DNA of 59,594 nucleotides from Roseofilum halophilum BLCC-M91. GTDB taxonomy: Bacteria > Cyanobacteriota > Cyanobacteriia > Cyanobacteriales > Desertifilaceae. Below, piece by piece: positions 26,963 to 37,303 of this stretch; position 1 is the first letter of the stretch, and each line of letters starts with the position of its first letter. Both the position numbers and the translations under genes were made by a program. A model generated the notes under the pieces. That model did no database searches. It saw only the letters and a list, made by a program, of their open reading frames with translations, and had not been told where the DNA came from. Where the stretch lies: assembly GCF_030068445.1 (NCBI RefSeq), contig NZ_JAQPOK010000097.1:1-59594 (forward strand), given 5' to 3'.

Positions 26963-27154
26963 TTACCCTATCCATTCAATCGAGTTATCGGCTTTAGGAA
27001 TAACGCTTATAGGGGCGATCGGGGGATCGATATCTGCCAGTTCCCGATATACGGCTTCTGGAATAATGATGGGACTGTAGAGTTGAGGTAACAAGTCTAA
27101 ATGGGCGATCGCTGCCAAATTCGTTATTACTGAAGTATCGCTAACAACAATCAC
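26963..27154 (-). pseudogene. truncated DUF3368/PIN-domain toxin
   Basis: Only 63 residues, beginning VVSDTSVITNLAAIAHLDLLPQLY and reaching IIIPEAVYRELAD. This is the start of the DUF3368 PIN-like toxin family, whose full members are about 150-165 residues. The frame stops after SIEWIG, losing most of the nuclease core, and no continuation is visible downstream. The GTG start overlaps the UPF0175 stop by 4 bp (GTGA), the normal arrangement of an intact pair, so truncation came later. Confidence 0.75.
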
Positions 27155-27399
27155 AAGCGCCCCAACTCCCGCAGATTTCTGACATCCAACTCAAAATCCT
27201 CCACATCATAGGAATAAAGAGGAATCTGGCGCTGCTCTAGAAGCTGACGGAACTGATGCAGTGACAAATTAGCCAACTGAGCTGCATAACCTACCGTCAA
27301 GCGTCCGCTTTCAAACAAATACAACGCAATTTCCTGACGAAACTCATCAGGAGTCAGTCGAGAAGCTTGCAGGATTTCATCAGAAATAACAATACTCAT
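27151..27399 (-). CDS. UPF0175 family antitoxin
   Basis: An 82-residue protein of the UPF0175 family: EFRQEIALYLFESGRLTVGYAAQLANLSLHQFRQLL, a helix-turn-helix-like body that pairs with DUF3368 toxins. The start overlaps the previous gene's stop (ATGA at 27396-27399) and the end overlaps the truncated toxin. Its cognate toxin is broken, so it survives as an orphan antitoxin. Confidence 0.85.
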   Translation of the reverse strand: MSIVISDEILQASRLTPDEFRQEIALYLFESGRLTVGYAAQLANLSLHQFRQLLEQRQIPLYSYDVEDFELDVRNLRELGRL

Positions 27400-27641
27400 C
27401 CGACTAACTCCACCTTCAATTCCACTTCATCAAATGCTGGCAGTTCATCGCCCCTAGCAACACCAATTAACACCCATTCTTTCAACACCTCTAACAGCTC
27501 TTGGCGACATTCTTCAACAGTCTCACCCATTGCCCAGACTCCAGCCGCACCAGGAATTGACCCATAAAAACCCTCTTCTTCCAGGAATTCATAACTCGCT
27601 GTCTCCATGGCTTTTTGTAGATACTCTTGAATCACAACCAA
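27396..27641 (-). CDS. HicB-like antitoxin
   Basis: An 81-residue HicB-type protein. The partial RNase-H-like fold is visible: EEEGFYGSIPGAAGVWAMGETVEECRQELLEVLKEWVLIGVARGDELP. The C-terminal DNA-binding domain of long HicB proteins is absent. No HicA toxin is adjacent. It is overlapped by the UPF0175 gene (4 bp), and its own start lies 6 bp after the VapB-like gene. A deleted second copy is found at 28257-28327. Confidence 0.82.
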   Translation of the reverse strand: MVVIQEYLQKAMETASYEFLEEEGFYGSIPGAAGVWAMGETVEECRQELLEVLKEWVLIGVARGDELPAFDEVELKVELVG

Positions 27642-27647
27642 TGCCTC

Positions 27648-27926
27648 CTATTGTCCAATTTGTCGCTGTTCCTTATAATGATAATGTTCATCGTAATCAA
27701 TCGTGCCAAACAACTCAACGATCTTCAGTTGTCTTTGACGTTGAATATACTCTTGCAAAGCCGCTTCAATTAACTCTGTAGGTGTAGGATAGTCACTCAA
27801 ATCGAGAGCTTCTTGAAGCAATTTAGGATTAATTTCAATTAAAGTGCCTATGCTCTTCTCTTCCATCCGTTTATTTAGGGTTGTATTCATCCTAACCATA
27901 TTAGCATCAAACAGAATCCTCATCAC
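27648..27926 (-). CDS. VapB-type antitoxin (ribbon-helix-helix)
   Basis: 92 residues. The core matches short VapB antitoxins: IGTLIEINPKLLQEALDLSD, then TPTELIEAALQEYIQRQRQLKIVELFGTIDYD. The annotated start (GTG 27926, or ATG 27923 overlapping the upstream stop) gives about 15-25 extra residues before the family core, so an internal ATG may also be used. No VapC toxin follows. Confidence 0.78.
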   Translation of the reverse strand: MMRILFDANMVRMNTTLNKRMEEKSIGTLIEINPKLLQEALDLSDYPTPTELIEAALQEYIQRQRQLKIVELFGTIDYDEHYHYKEQRQIGQ

Positions 27927-28177
27927 TTATACTTTTCTAGCAAATAGCTAACATACTCATCCTCAATCCTTTCCTCGTCCCATTCGACATCTGCTAAAAT
28001 CCCTCTTAAACCCGTTAACGTTCCCGGTTTAATAGGCTGACTTTCTCCAGAATCCGGGTCAGTTGACAACAGAAAATCAACATAGTCTAAAACCTTCGAC
28101 TGTAAAGACTGAGGCAACCATTGCAATCGTTCCACGACTTGCTTGCTGATGGTATTCTCGGATGGTATTCCTGCCAT
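27923..28177 (-). CDS. DUF2281-like putative antitoxin
   Basis: 84 residues with QVVERLQWLPQSLQSKVLDYVDFLL, the DUF2281 helix, and a C-terminal acidic tail (LADVEWDEERIEDEY). The family is usually found as the antitoxin-like partner of PIN toxins. It is the first gene of the minus-strand antitoxin run and overlaps the next gene by 4 bp. Confidence 0.75.
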   Translation of the reverse strand: MAGIPSENTISKQVVERLQWLPQSLQSKVLDYVDFLLSTDPDSGESQPIKPGTLTGLRGILADVEWDEERIEDEYVSYLLEKYK

Positions 28178-28256
28178 GGGTCTCTCCTAAGTCAACGGAT
28201 TAATACTATGGTAAACTGAAAAACTCATATGGCGATATCCCTGTGGCGATTTTCAG

Positions 28257-28327
28257 AGCGATCGCCCCTAACCACCCCAATCAACACCCATGGCTTCTTG
28301 TAGATCCTCTTGAATCACAACCAACAT
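28257..28327 (-). pseudogene. internally deleted hicB copy
   Basis: Read on the minus strand, the start MLVVIQEDLQEAM matches the start of the intact HicB-like protein (MVVIQEYLQKAM). It runs directly into a segment encoding WVLIGVVRGDR in another frame, matching WVLIGVARGDE near the HicB C-terminus. About 50 codons are missing and the frame is broken. The rest of the 28178-28560 spacer contains no supported gene. Confidence 0.7.
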
Positions 28328-28515
28328 CCCCCATTTGCCCAGGTTTTGGGCGCACCTACCGCTTATTGAAGTCCCAAAAGCCTTTTGACCCCAATTACCC
28401 GATCCGCCTCCCCAATCCCCTCTCCTTGATATGCCAGGCACTCTCTACAACGATAAGGGAACATTCCGATAGCAATATTTCTTTAAGAAATGTGTCACAG
28501 GGGACACAAACCTGA

Positions 28516-29715
<1,200 letters not shown>

Positions 29716-29823
29716 ACAGACGCAGGAAAAGAGATAATGGGTAATGAAGACTTGATTGAGGATGATTCATTATCCATTATCAACTCTCCGTATCGATTCA
29801 AGTTTTAGGATGTAAGCTTTTTT

Positions 29824-30954
29824 ATGAGAATTGCTCTGTTTACAGAAACTTTTCTACCGAAGATTGACGGTATTGTAACTCGTCTAACCCAAACCGTCGA
29901 TCATCTGCAACGATTGGGCGATCGCGTATTGATTGTTTGTCCGGAGGGGGGACTGACAGAATATAAGGGGGCGAAAATCTATGGTGTATCGGGAATGCCC
30001 TTGCCTTGGTATCCAGAGTTGAAAATGGCGTTTCCACGACCGGCCATTGGGGAGGCGATCGCCGATTTTAATCCCGATCTCATTCATGTGGCCAACCCTG
30101 CCATCCTCGGTTTAGCGGGACTCTATTATGGCAAGAAGTTCGAGATTCCCCTAGTCGCTTCTTACCATACCCATCTCCCCCAATATTTGCAACACTATGG
30201 CTTTGGGATGTTAGAACCCCTATTATGGGAGTTTCTCAAAGGGGCCCATAATCAAGCGGATCTCAACCTGTGTACCTCCAGTGTGATGGTACAAGAACTC
30301 ATTGACCATGAGATTGAACGGGTGGATTTATGGCAGCGTGGAGTCGATACGGAACTCTTCCATCCCAGTTTAGCCTCTAGAGAAATGCGCGATCGCCTCT
30401 CCCAAGGCCATCCCGACAGTCCTCTACTGCTCTACGTCGGTCGCTTAGGGGCAGAAAAAGAAATCGATCGCATTAAACCCGTCCTCGAAAGCATCCCCGG
30501 TGCTAGGTTAGCCCTCGTGGGCGATGGCCCCAACCGGGCCGTTTTAGAAGAACATTTTGCCGGGACTCCCACCCATTTCGTCGGCTATCTGCGTGGCCAA
30601 ACCCTGGCTTCTGCCTTCGCCTCCGCCGATGCCTTTATCTTCCCCTCCAGAACCGAAACCCTAGGCCTCGTTCTCCTTGAAGCCATGGCTGCGGGTTGCC
30701 CTGTTGTTGCTGCGGGAACCGGCGGCATCATCGATATTGTCACCGATGGCGTAAATGGCTATCTGTTTGATCCGAGCGATGAAAATGGAGCGATAACAGC
30801 GACTCAAGCATTACTCAACAATCAAGCCGAGCGGGAAAGCCTGCGTGAAAATGCTCGCCAAGAGGCGGAACGCTGGAGTTGGAGTTCGGCCACTAGGCAA
30901 CTGCACCGATATTATCAAGCAGTGGTGAATACCCGACAACCCCTAGCTGCTTAA
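29824..30954 (+). CDS. sqdX: sulfoquinovosyltransferase SqdX
   Basis: A 376-residue GT4-type glycosyltransferase that transfers sulfoquinovose from UDP-sulfoquinovose to diacylglycerol, the last step of SQDG synthesis. It has the N-terminal FTETFLPKIDGIVTRL, SYHTHLPQYLQHYG, donor-site LYVGRLGAEKEI and the E-x7-E motif RTETLGLVLLEAMAAGCPVV. No membrane helix; it is a peripheral membrane enzyme. Its place after sqdB supports the identification. Confidence 0.95.
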   Translation: MRIALFTETFLPKIDGIVTRLTQTVDHLQRLGDRVLIVCPEGGLTEYKGAKIYGVSGMPLPWYPELKMAFPRPAIGEAIADFNPDLIHVANPAILGLAGLYYGKKFEIPLVASYHTHLPQYLQHYGFGMLEPLLWEFLKGAHNQADLNLCTSSVMVQELIDHEIERVDLWQRGVDTELFHPSLASREMRDRLSQGHPDSPLLLYVGRLGAEKEIDRIKPVLESIPGARLALVGDGPNRAVLEEHFAGTPTHFVGYLRGQTLASAFASADAFIFPSRTETLGLVLLEAMAAGCPVVAAGTGGIIDIVTDGVNGYLFDPSDENGAITATQALLNNQAERESLRENARQEAERWSWSSATRQLHRYYQAVVNTRQPLAA

Positions 30955-30997
30955 GGATCTCAAAGTTATAGTCTATTGAATAGCAGTTTACAACAAT

Positions 30998-31052
30998 CTG
31001 TAGGGGCGTTTCATGTTGGCGGTAGCCGAAAACGGCCGGAAAGCCCCTACAG
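30998..31052. repeat. palindromic repeat, GTAGGGGC ends
   Basis: Perfect 10-bp ends CTGTAGGGGC and GCCCCTACAG, extendable with one mismatch, between convergent sqdX and speA. The middle differs from the A and B units. Confidence 0.7.
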
Positions 31053-31104
31053 ACTAGACTCGTGCATGGTAAAACCAGACTTTTGCCTAGCACACAGCGC
31101 TGTA

Positions 31105-33063
31105 TCAACTCTCCACAGATAGATAGGTATAGCGGTCGAGACTTTCCTTATAGCTATTAAGCAACCGTTGGGACTCGGAGATGGAGATGGTTCCATCTTC
31201 TAGGGCTGACTCTGTTTGCTGGCGGATACTTTCTACTAAGTCTTCGCGATCGTATTCTACATAGCTTAAAACATCTCCCATGGTATCTCCTTTCACTACC
31301 TGTTTAACGTGATAGCCTTTAGGAGTGAGGGCAATGTGAACGGCATTGGTATCGCCAAATAAATTATGGAAATTTCCCATAATTTCTTGATAAGCTCCGC
31401 CTAAAAACAATCCTAAATAATAGGGTTCTCCGGGTTTGAGGGAATGCAAATCTAAGAGAGATTTGACATCGCGCAGATCGATAAACTGGGTAAATTTGCC
31501 ATCACTATCGCAGGTGAGATCGGCTAGGGTTCCTTGACGGGTGGGTTGTTCGTTTAAGCGATGTAGGGGCATGATGGGAAACAGTTGATCGATGGCCCAA
31601 CTATCAGGAGCTGATTGGAACACCGATAGATTCACATAGTAAATCGAAGCCATGTTCATCCGCAGGGTTTCGAGATCGTCGGGAACATACTCTTCCTTTT
31701 GAAGAATGGGTAAGATTTTCTGGCAACATGCCCAATAGAGCTGTTCGGCTTTCGCCCGTTGACTTAAACTCAAATAGCCAAAATTAAACAAACTAATGGC
31801 TTCTTCTTTGAATTGAATCGCATCATGGTAGCATTCCTGATAATTTTCTAGCTGAATCAATTGGTAGGTTTCCCATAAATTACGGATAATTAAATGATCG
31901 CTACTTTGGGCTGCCACAGTGTCTTGAGTCATCACTTCACTGGTTCCCAGGACATCAAAAATGAGTACGGACTGATGGGAGGCGATCGCCCTTCCGCTTT
32001 CGCTCACTAGCACCGGTGATTTCACCTTAGCCTGTTCGCAGGCTTCTTTGACCTCAGCGACAATATCATTGGCATAATTCTGCATATTGTAATTTTTCGA
32101 GGCGTAGAAGTTGGTTTTGGAGCCATCATAATCGACCCCTAAACCACCCCCGACATCTAAATAGCGCATATCTGCGCCACTTTTAGCCAACTGCACATAA
32201 ATTTGACTGGCTTCCCGGATGGCATCTTTAATCACACTAATGGAGGAAATTTGAGAACCTACATGGAAGTGCAATAGTTGCAGAGAGGATAACAGATTCA
32301 CCGATTCCAGGCGTTCAATCACATGGACAATTTCCGGGATGGTTAAGCCAAATTTGGCCCCATCTCCCGTGGAGGTGGCCCAACGGCCTTCTCCTTTGGC
32401 GCTCAGTTTGGCCCGCACTCCCACCACGGGAGTCACTCCTAATTGTTGATGGGCCTTGATGACCAAATCTACTTCTTCGAGTTGCTCTAAAACGACGATC
32501 GTTTGTTTGCCGAGTCTGCGGGCTAAGATGGCGGTTTCGATATATTCCCTATCCTTATAGCCGTTGCAAATTAACAAGGAATTGGGGGTTTTTAGCAGGG
32601 CTAGGGCGATCAGCAGTTCGGGTTTCGATCCGGCTTCGAGACCAAATTGGAAGGGTTGGCCAAAGTGAACCAAATCTTCTACCAGTTGCCGATGTTGGTT
32701 ACATTTGACTGGAAAAACGCCCTGGTAACTACCGGGATAGTTGTAGCGGGTAATGGCTTGGGAAAAACACCCATTCAGCCGTTCCAGGCGATCGGCCAAG
32801 ATATCGGAAAAGCGGATCACGAAGGGCAGATGAATATTGCGCTGTTTCAGACCTTCTACCAGCTCATAGAGGTCTAGGGAACCCCCGCGATCGCCCTTCG
32901 GAGAGACCACCACATGGCCGGCTGCATTAATGGAAAAATAGGGGTCTCCCCATCCATCGATCCGATATAGGGCCTCAGAATCTTCGATCGTCCAAGGGGA
33001 AGGTTCTGGAGTCTCTACTGGGGCGATCGCCTGTTGTGCGGTTGATGTTGCCTCAACACCCAT
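31105..33063 (-). CDS. speA: biosynthetic arginine decarboxylase
   Basis: A 652-residue PLP enzyme of fold III that converts arginine to agmatine for polyamine synthesis. The PLP-binding Lys120 is in GVFPVKCNQH. YLDVGGGLGVDYDGS, LHFHVGSQ, SESGRAIASHQ and the C-terminal LFLGGAYQEIMGN are typical. Full length. The start at 33063 begins with a Thr/Ala-rich stretch before WTIEDSEALYRIDGWG, where the conserved protein starts. Confidence 0.95.
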   Translation of the reverse strand: MGVEATSTAQQAIAPVETPEPSPWTIEDSEALYRIDGWGDPYFSINAAGHVVVSPKGDRGGSLDLYELVEGLKQRNIHLPFVIRFSDILADRLERLNGCFSQAITRYNYPGSYQGVFPVKCNQHRQLVEDLVHFGQPFQFGLEAGSKPELLIALALLKTPNSLLICNGYKDREYIETAILARRLGKQTIVVLEQLEEVDLVIKAHQQLGVTPVVGVRAKLSAKGEGRWATSTGDGAKFGLTIPEIVHVIERLESVNLLSSLQLLHFHVGSQISSISVIKDAIREASQIYVQLAKSGADMRYLDVGGGLGVDYDGSKTNFYASKNYNMQNYANDIVAEVKEACEQAKVKSPVLVSESGRAIASHQSVLIFDVLGTSEVMTQDTVAAQSSDHLIIRNLWETYQLIQLENYQECYHDAIQFKEEAISLFNFGYLSLSQRAKAEQLYWACCQKILPILQKEEYVPDDLETLRMNMASIYYVNLSVFQSAPDSWAIDQLFPIMPLHRLNEQPTRQGTLADLTCDSDGKFTQFIDLRDVKSLLDLHSLKPGEPYYLGLFLGGAYQEIMGNFHNLFGDTNAVHIALTPKGYHVKQVVKGDTMGDVLSYVEYDREDLVESIRQQTESALEDGTISISESQRLLNSYKESLDRYTYLSVES

Positions 33064-33112
33064 AGTCTATTCCTCTGAAGATTTACTGACCCAAGATTGT
33101 TGATGATCTGCT

Positions 33113-33175
33113 GTAGGGGCGGGTTTTCCTAATATCTAGAGTACCCATAGATATCTTACCTAAACCCGCCCCTAT
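33113..33175. repeat. palindromic repeat, B-like
   Basis: 63 bp from GTAGGGGCGGGTTT to AAACCCGCCCCTAT with a distinct middle, between speA and thiG. Confidence 0.75.
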
Positions 33176-33243
33176 TCCCCATTTCCAAACTAGATTCTTG
33201 CAACGCCTGAGTTAAAAGGCGATACCGTGAGATAAATTAGGGT

Positions 33244-34089
33244 TTAGTTGATTGTACCGGTTAAAGGAGAGCTGGCGCTGGCATAGGCCTTAATGGGAAT
33301 TCGGCCTGCAACAGCCGCGACTCGTCCGGCTTCTGTCGCCAAGCGGAAAGCGTGGGCCATAGCCGGAGGATTTTCGGATTGGGCGATCGCCGTATTAATC
33401 AACAAAGCATCAGCGCCCATCTCCATTGCTGTTGCTGCTTCTGAAGGCGTACCGATACCGGCATCCACAACAACCGGCACAGTCGCATTTTCGATAATAA
33501 TGCCAATATTGGCCGCATTTTTAATCCCTTGTCCAGAACCAATCGGAGACCCCAAAGGCATCACAGTAGCACAACCGATTTCTTGCAAACGTTTGGCCAG
33601 CAAGGGATCGGCATTAATATAGGGTAAAACCGCGAATCCTTCTTTCACCAGTTGCTCGGCTGCTTCCAAAGTCCCGATGGGATCGGGAAGCAAATATTTA
33701 GGATCGGGAATCACTTCTAACTTGATAAAATTATTATCTTCCTGACCCAGTAATTTAGCCATTTCGCGCCCCAGTCGGGCCACTCGCACGGCATCTTCTG
33801 CGGTTTGACAGCCCGCAGTATTGGGTAACATCCAGATCTTTTGCCAATCAATGGCTTCCGCTAATCCTTCATGGCCAGGGGCTTTCGTTTGCACGCGCCG
33901 CACTGCCACCGTTACCATTTGGCAACCACTGGCAACAATGCTCTGTTGCATTTCGGTAAAGGAGCGATATTTACCTGTGCCAGTCATTAGACGCGAGTTA
34001 AAGGTTTTGCCCGCAATTTCTAAGGGGGAATCCCCTGGGATATCAGTATCGGCTTGTTGTTGAGAAATACTCTGATCGAGGGTTTGCAT
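33244..34089 (-). CDS. thiG: thiazole synthase
   Basis: 281 residues from the ATG at 34089. The enzyme assembles the thiazole phosphate of thiamine. Motifs: [16 protein letters not shown], the Schiff-base Lys in [30 protein letters not shown] and [26 protein letters not shown]. The open frame continues upstream to 34299, but that extension is the antisense translation of the tRNA-Pro gene and is not protein. In many cyanobacteria ThiG is fused to ThiO; here it is stand-alone. Confidence 0.94.
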   Translation of the reverse strand: MQTLDQSISQQQADTDIPGDSPLEIAGKTFNSRLMTGTGKYRSFTEMQQSIVASGCQMVTVAVRRVQTKAPGHEGLAEAIDWQKIWMLPNTAGCQTAEDAVRVARLGREMAKLLGQEDNNFIKLEVIPDPKYLLPDPIGTLEAAEQLVKEGFAVLPYINADPLLAKRLQEIGCATVMPLGSPIGSGQGIKNAANIGIIIENATVPVVVDAGIGTPSEAATAMEMGADALLINTAIAQSENPPAMAHAFRLATEAGRVAAVAGRIPIKAYASASSPLTGTIN

Positions 34090-34162
34090 GGTTGGGTATA
34101 ACGTGGGACGATTGTCTAGATTAACGTTTCTTCTCCCGTTATTGAGGGGGATAGGTTCTGAA

Positions 34163-34236
34163 TCGGGATGACAGGATTTGAACCTGCGGCCCCCTCGTCC
34201 CGAACGAGGTGCGCTACCAAGCTGCGCTACATCCCG
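34163..34236 (-). tRNA. tRNA-Pro (anticodon CGG)
   Basis: 74 nt on the minus strand. Acceptor arm CGGGATG pairs with CATCCCG; the anticodon stem is CCTCG/CGAGG around loop TTCGGGA, giving CGG; the T-arm contains GGTTCAAATCC. CCA is not encoded. It lies upstream of thiG, with about 73 bp between. Confidence 0.95.
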
Positions 34237-34346
34237 GTAAACCATGTAGGTTATCTGATGATAACATGCGATCGCCCCATTGAGGTAAAAATTCCCCAAT
34301 CTTGTTAGGATAAACGTCAGTAACTCAACACAGGAAAAAGAGTACG

Positions 34347-35216
34347 GTGACGGTTAAACCAGATTGGCTCAGGGTTAAAGCTCCCCAATGGCAGCGAGTG
34401 GGTGACGTGAAAACGACCCTCCGCGATTTAGGCCTCAATACAGTTTGCGAAGAAGCGTCCTGTCCCAACATCGGTGAATGTTTCAATGCCGGTACAGCGA
34501 CCTTCCTGATTATGGGGCCCGCTTGTACAAGGGCTTGTCCCTATTGTGATATCGACTTTGAGAAGAAGCCCCAACCCCTTGACCCCACTGAACCGCAACG
34601 GTTAGGGGAAGCGGTGCAACGGATGGGACTTAAGCATGTGGTGATTACGGCCGTCAACCGGGATGATTTACCCGATGGGGGGGCCAGTCAATTTGTCCGT
34701 TGTATTCAGGCTGTCCGCGCCTTGATGCCCCAAACCACGATTGAAGTATTGATTCCGGATCTCTGTGGCAATTGGCAGGCTCTAGAGACGATTTTGAACG
34801 CCGAGCCAGAAGTTCTCAATCACAATACGGAAACGGTTCCCCGGTTGTATCGGCGGGTGCGTCCCCAAGGTGACTATCAGCGTTCTCTAGATGTTTTAAG
34901 GCGATCGCGACAACTCTCTCCCCAAATCTACACCAAATCAGGAATTATGGTCGGATTAGGAGAAACCGATGCAGAAGTCCGCCAAGTCATGCAGGACTTA
35001 CGTGAAGTAGACTGCGATATCCTCACCATCGGTCAATATCTGCAACCAACGCCCAAACATTATCCCCTGAACCGGTTTGTCCCTCCCGAAGAATTCGACG
35101 CTTGGCGCGTATTCGGAGGATCATTAGGCTTTCTGCAAGTCGTCTCTTCTCCCCTGACTCGGAGTTCCTACCATGCTGAACAAGTCCAAGATTTGATGAA
35201 GCAAGCACCCAGATAA
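34347..35216 (+). CDS. lipA: lipoyl synthase
   Basis: A 289-residue radical-SAM enzyme that inserts two sulfurs into octanoyl-protein to make lipoate. Auxiliary cluster cysteines are 34, 39 and 45 ([13 protein letters not shown]). Radical-SAM cysteines are 60, 64 and 67 (CTRACPYC). The C-terminal [10 protein letters not shown] supplies the Ser ligand. The start is GTG 34347 with AGGAA about 12 bp upstream. Length is normal. This may be one of two cyanobacterial paralogues. Confidence 0.95.
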   Translation: MTVKPDWLRVKAPQWQRVGDVKTTLRDLGLNTVCEEASCPNIGECFNAGTATFLIMGPACTRACPYCDIDFEKKPQPLDPTEPQRLGEAVQRMGLKHVVITAVNRDDLPDGGASQFVRCIQAVRALMPQTTIEVLIPDLCGNWQALETILNAEPEVLNHNTETVPRLYRRVRPQGDYQRSLDVLRRSRQLSPQIYTKSGIMVGLGETDAEVRQVMQDLREVDCDILTIGQYLQPTPKHYPLNRFVPPEEFDAWRVFGGSLGFLQVVSSPLTRSSYHAEQVQDLMKQAPR

Positions 35217-35266
35217 CCCCTGAATCTCTGGGTGATTTTCTCAGGCAACCGTAAATCAGCACCCTT

Positions 35267-35331
35267 GGTGGGCAGGGTCTGCTTGTAGACTTGTAGAATT
35301 TGAATCATATTGCCGCCTTTTCCTGCCCACC
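35267..35331. repeat. inverted repeat GGTGGGCAGG/CCTGCCCACC
   Basis: 65 bp with perfect 10-bp ends between lipA and recJ. It is a variant member of the G-rich palindrome class. Confidence 0.65.
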
Positions 35332-35404
35332 CTACCGGCCAATGACGGGGTTTGAGACCCAGGAATGATAGGCTAAACCCAGATGTATCTGGCATCACTC
35401 TTTG

Positions 35405-37189
35405 ATGGATAGTCCCAATTTTGCTCGCTCTTCCTCCACACCTAGCCCCAAAACCTTAACCCGACGTTTGGGAACGGTGGCTCGAACGCCTCAGCAACGA
35501 TGGCAAATTTTTGAGCCAGATCCAGAGATTGAACACTTTGCCCAACAGGTGAATTTATCTCCGTTAATTGCCCAGGTATTGCATAATCGAGGGATTGGAA
35601 CTCTCTCAGAAGCCCAAGGATATCTCAATCCGGATCGGCTTCAACTTCCCCATCCCTTGGCAGAATTCCCCGATTTAGAAAAAAGTGTGGCGTTGCTGAA
35701 AGAGGCGATCGCCCACAGACAAAAAATTGCGATCTGTGGAGATTATGATGCCGATGGCATGACCAGTACCGCCCTCTTATTACGCAGCTTGAAGCACTTG
35801 GGCGCTCAGGTTGACTATGCCATTCCCAGTCGCATGAGCGAAGGCTATGGGATTAATCGCCGGATTGTAGAAGAGTTTCACCAAGAAGGGGTAGAGGTTA
35901 TTCTCACGGTAGATAATGGGATTGCAGCCTATGACCCCATTGCACGGGCGATTGAATTGGGCTTAACGGTGATTATTACCGATCACCATGACTTACCTAG
36001 CCAATTACCGCCAGCAACGGCTATTTTAAATCCTAAACTCTTACCCCTTACCTCTCCTTACGCTTCAGTGGCCGGAGTTGGGGTAGCCTACATTCTTGCC
36101 ATTACTTTAGCACAAGAGTTAGGGCAAGCCAAAGCCATTTATCCCCTCTGTTTAGAATTATTCACATTAGGCACGATCGCCGATCTCGCGCCCTTAACCG
36201 GAGTCAATCGTCGCTGGTTAAAACGGGGATTAAGGCGTTTACCCCATTCCGAGTTAGCCGGAGTACAAGCCTTAATTCAAGTCTCTGGAGTCGGCGATCG
36301 CCAGAAAGCCTTGAAACCAGAAGATATTGGCTTTCGTTTAGGGCCGAGGATTAATGCGATCGGACGCTTATCCGATCCCCAAATTGTCATCGAATTATTA
36401 ACCACCGATGAACCTGGAATTGCCCTAGAGCAGGCGATGAAATGCGAACAAATTAATCGCCGTCGGCAAGAACTCTGCGAGCAGATTACCCAAGAAGCGA
36501 TTGAGATCGTTGAACCTCAAAAAAAATCCCTTTATGACGACCGAGTATTGCTCTTAGTTCAACCCGGTTGGCATCATGGAGTGATTGGCATTGTCGCTTC
36601 CCGTTTAGTCGAGCGATATGGCGTTCCGGTCTTTATTGGCACTCATGAAGGCAAAGAGCAAATTCGGGGTTCAGCACGGGGAATTCCGGAATTTCATGTA
36701 TTTGAAGCCTTAGAACATTGTGATTCTCTGTTGAGTAAATATGGCGGCCATAAAGCGGCTGGAGGTTTTTCCTTACCTCGGAAAAACTTAGACCTTTTTC
36801 AAGCACAACTGAGCGAGTTTGCCCATCACTGTTTGCAACCGCAATGGCTAAAACCCTTAGTCCGTATTGATGGATTAGCCGAGTTTAGCCAATTGGATCT
36901 GGATTTATATCATCAAATCGATCGCTTACATCCCTGTGGCATCGAAAATGATTTACCCATTTTCTGGACTCCAGATGTACGGATTCTAGAACAAAAAATC
37001 GTAGGAAAAGGCCATATTAAACTGACGTTAACGGAAGAAAAATCAAAACGGATCTTAAAAGCGATCGCTTGGCGTTGGCAAGACTACTTTCCCCTGCCAT
37101 CAAGATTAGATATCGCCTACAGCTTACGGGAGAATACTTGGAATGGAAACACAACCCTAGAACTAGAGTTAGTCGGGGCAAGGATTTAG
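35405..37189 (+). CDS. recJ: single-stranded-DNA-specific exonuclease RecJ
   Basis: 594 residues. The DHH-family 5'-3' exonuclease acts in recombination and mismatch repair. Motifs: ICGDYDADGMTSTALLLRSL, LTVDNGIAA, IITDHHDLP, the DHHA1 segment SKYGGHKAAGGF and the C-terminal OB-like domain (HPCGIENDLPIFW). I start at ATG 35405; a TTG at 35402 would add one residue. The N-terminal 40 residues are basic and variable. Length fits the family. Confidence 0.95.
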   Translation: MDSPNFARSSSTPSPKTLTRRLGTVARTPQQRWQIFEPDPEIEHFAQQVNLSPLIAQVLHNRGIGTLSEAQGYLNPDRLQLPHPLAEFPDLEKSVALLKEAIAHRQKIAICGDYDADGMTSTALLLRSLKHLGAQVDYAIPSRMSEGYGINRRIVEEFHQEGVEVILTVDNGIAAYDPIARAIELGLTVIITDHHDLPSQLPPATAILNPKLLPLTSPYASVAGVGVAYILAITLAQELGQAKAIYPLCLELFTLGTIADLAPLTGVNRRWLKRGLRRLPHSELAGVQALIQVSGVGDRQKALKPEDIGFRLGPRINAIGRLSDPQIVIELLTTDEPGIALEQAMKCEQINRRRQELCEQITQEAIEIVEPQKKSLYDDRVLLLVQPGWHHGVIGIVASRLVERYGVPVFIGTHEGKEQIRGSARGIPEFHVFEALEHCDSLLSKYGGHKAAGGFSLPRKNLDLFQAQLSEFAHHCLQPQWLKPLVRIDGLAEFSQLDLDLYHQIDRLHPCGIENDLPIFWTPDVRILEQKIVGKGHIKLTLTEEKSKRILKAIAWRWQDYFPLPSRLDIAYSLRENTWNGNTTLELELVGARI

Positions 37190-37303
37190 CGGCACGCTTG
37201 GGCAGGTGCTTTGGGCAATAGAGGCAACCGATTTATAGCGCTGCGCGCGGTAATAGGTAATAGGTATTGTTTAGGCCAAGAAATCATGAGATAAAGATAA
37301 GAA

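Noticed and set aside
28243-28515. 90-codon plus-strand frame before sqdB
   Set aside because: It runs antisense through the deleted hicB remnant and has no protein-like features.
34090-34299. Upstream extension of the thiG frame with a [15 protein letters not shown]-like sequence
   Set aside because: It is the translation of the tRNA-Pro gene on the same strand, a well-known false extension.
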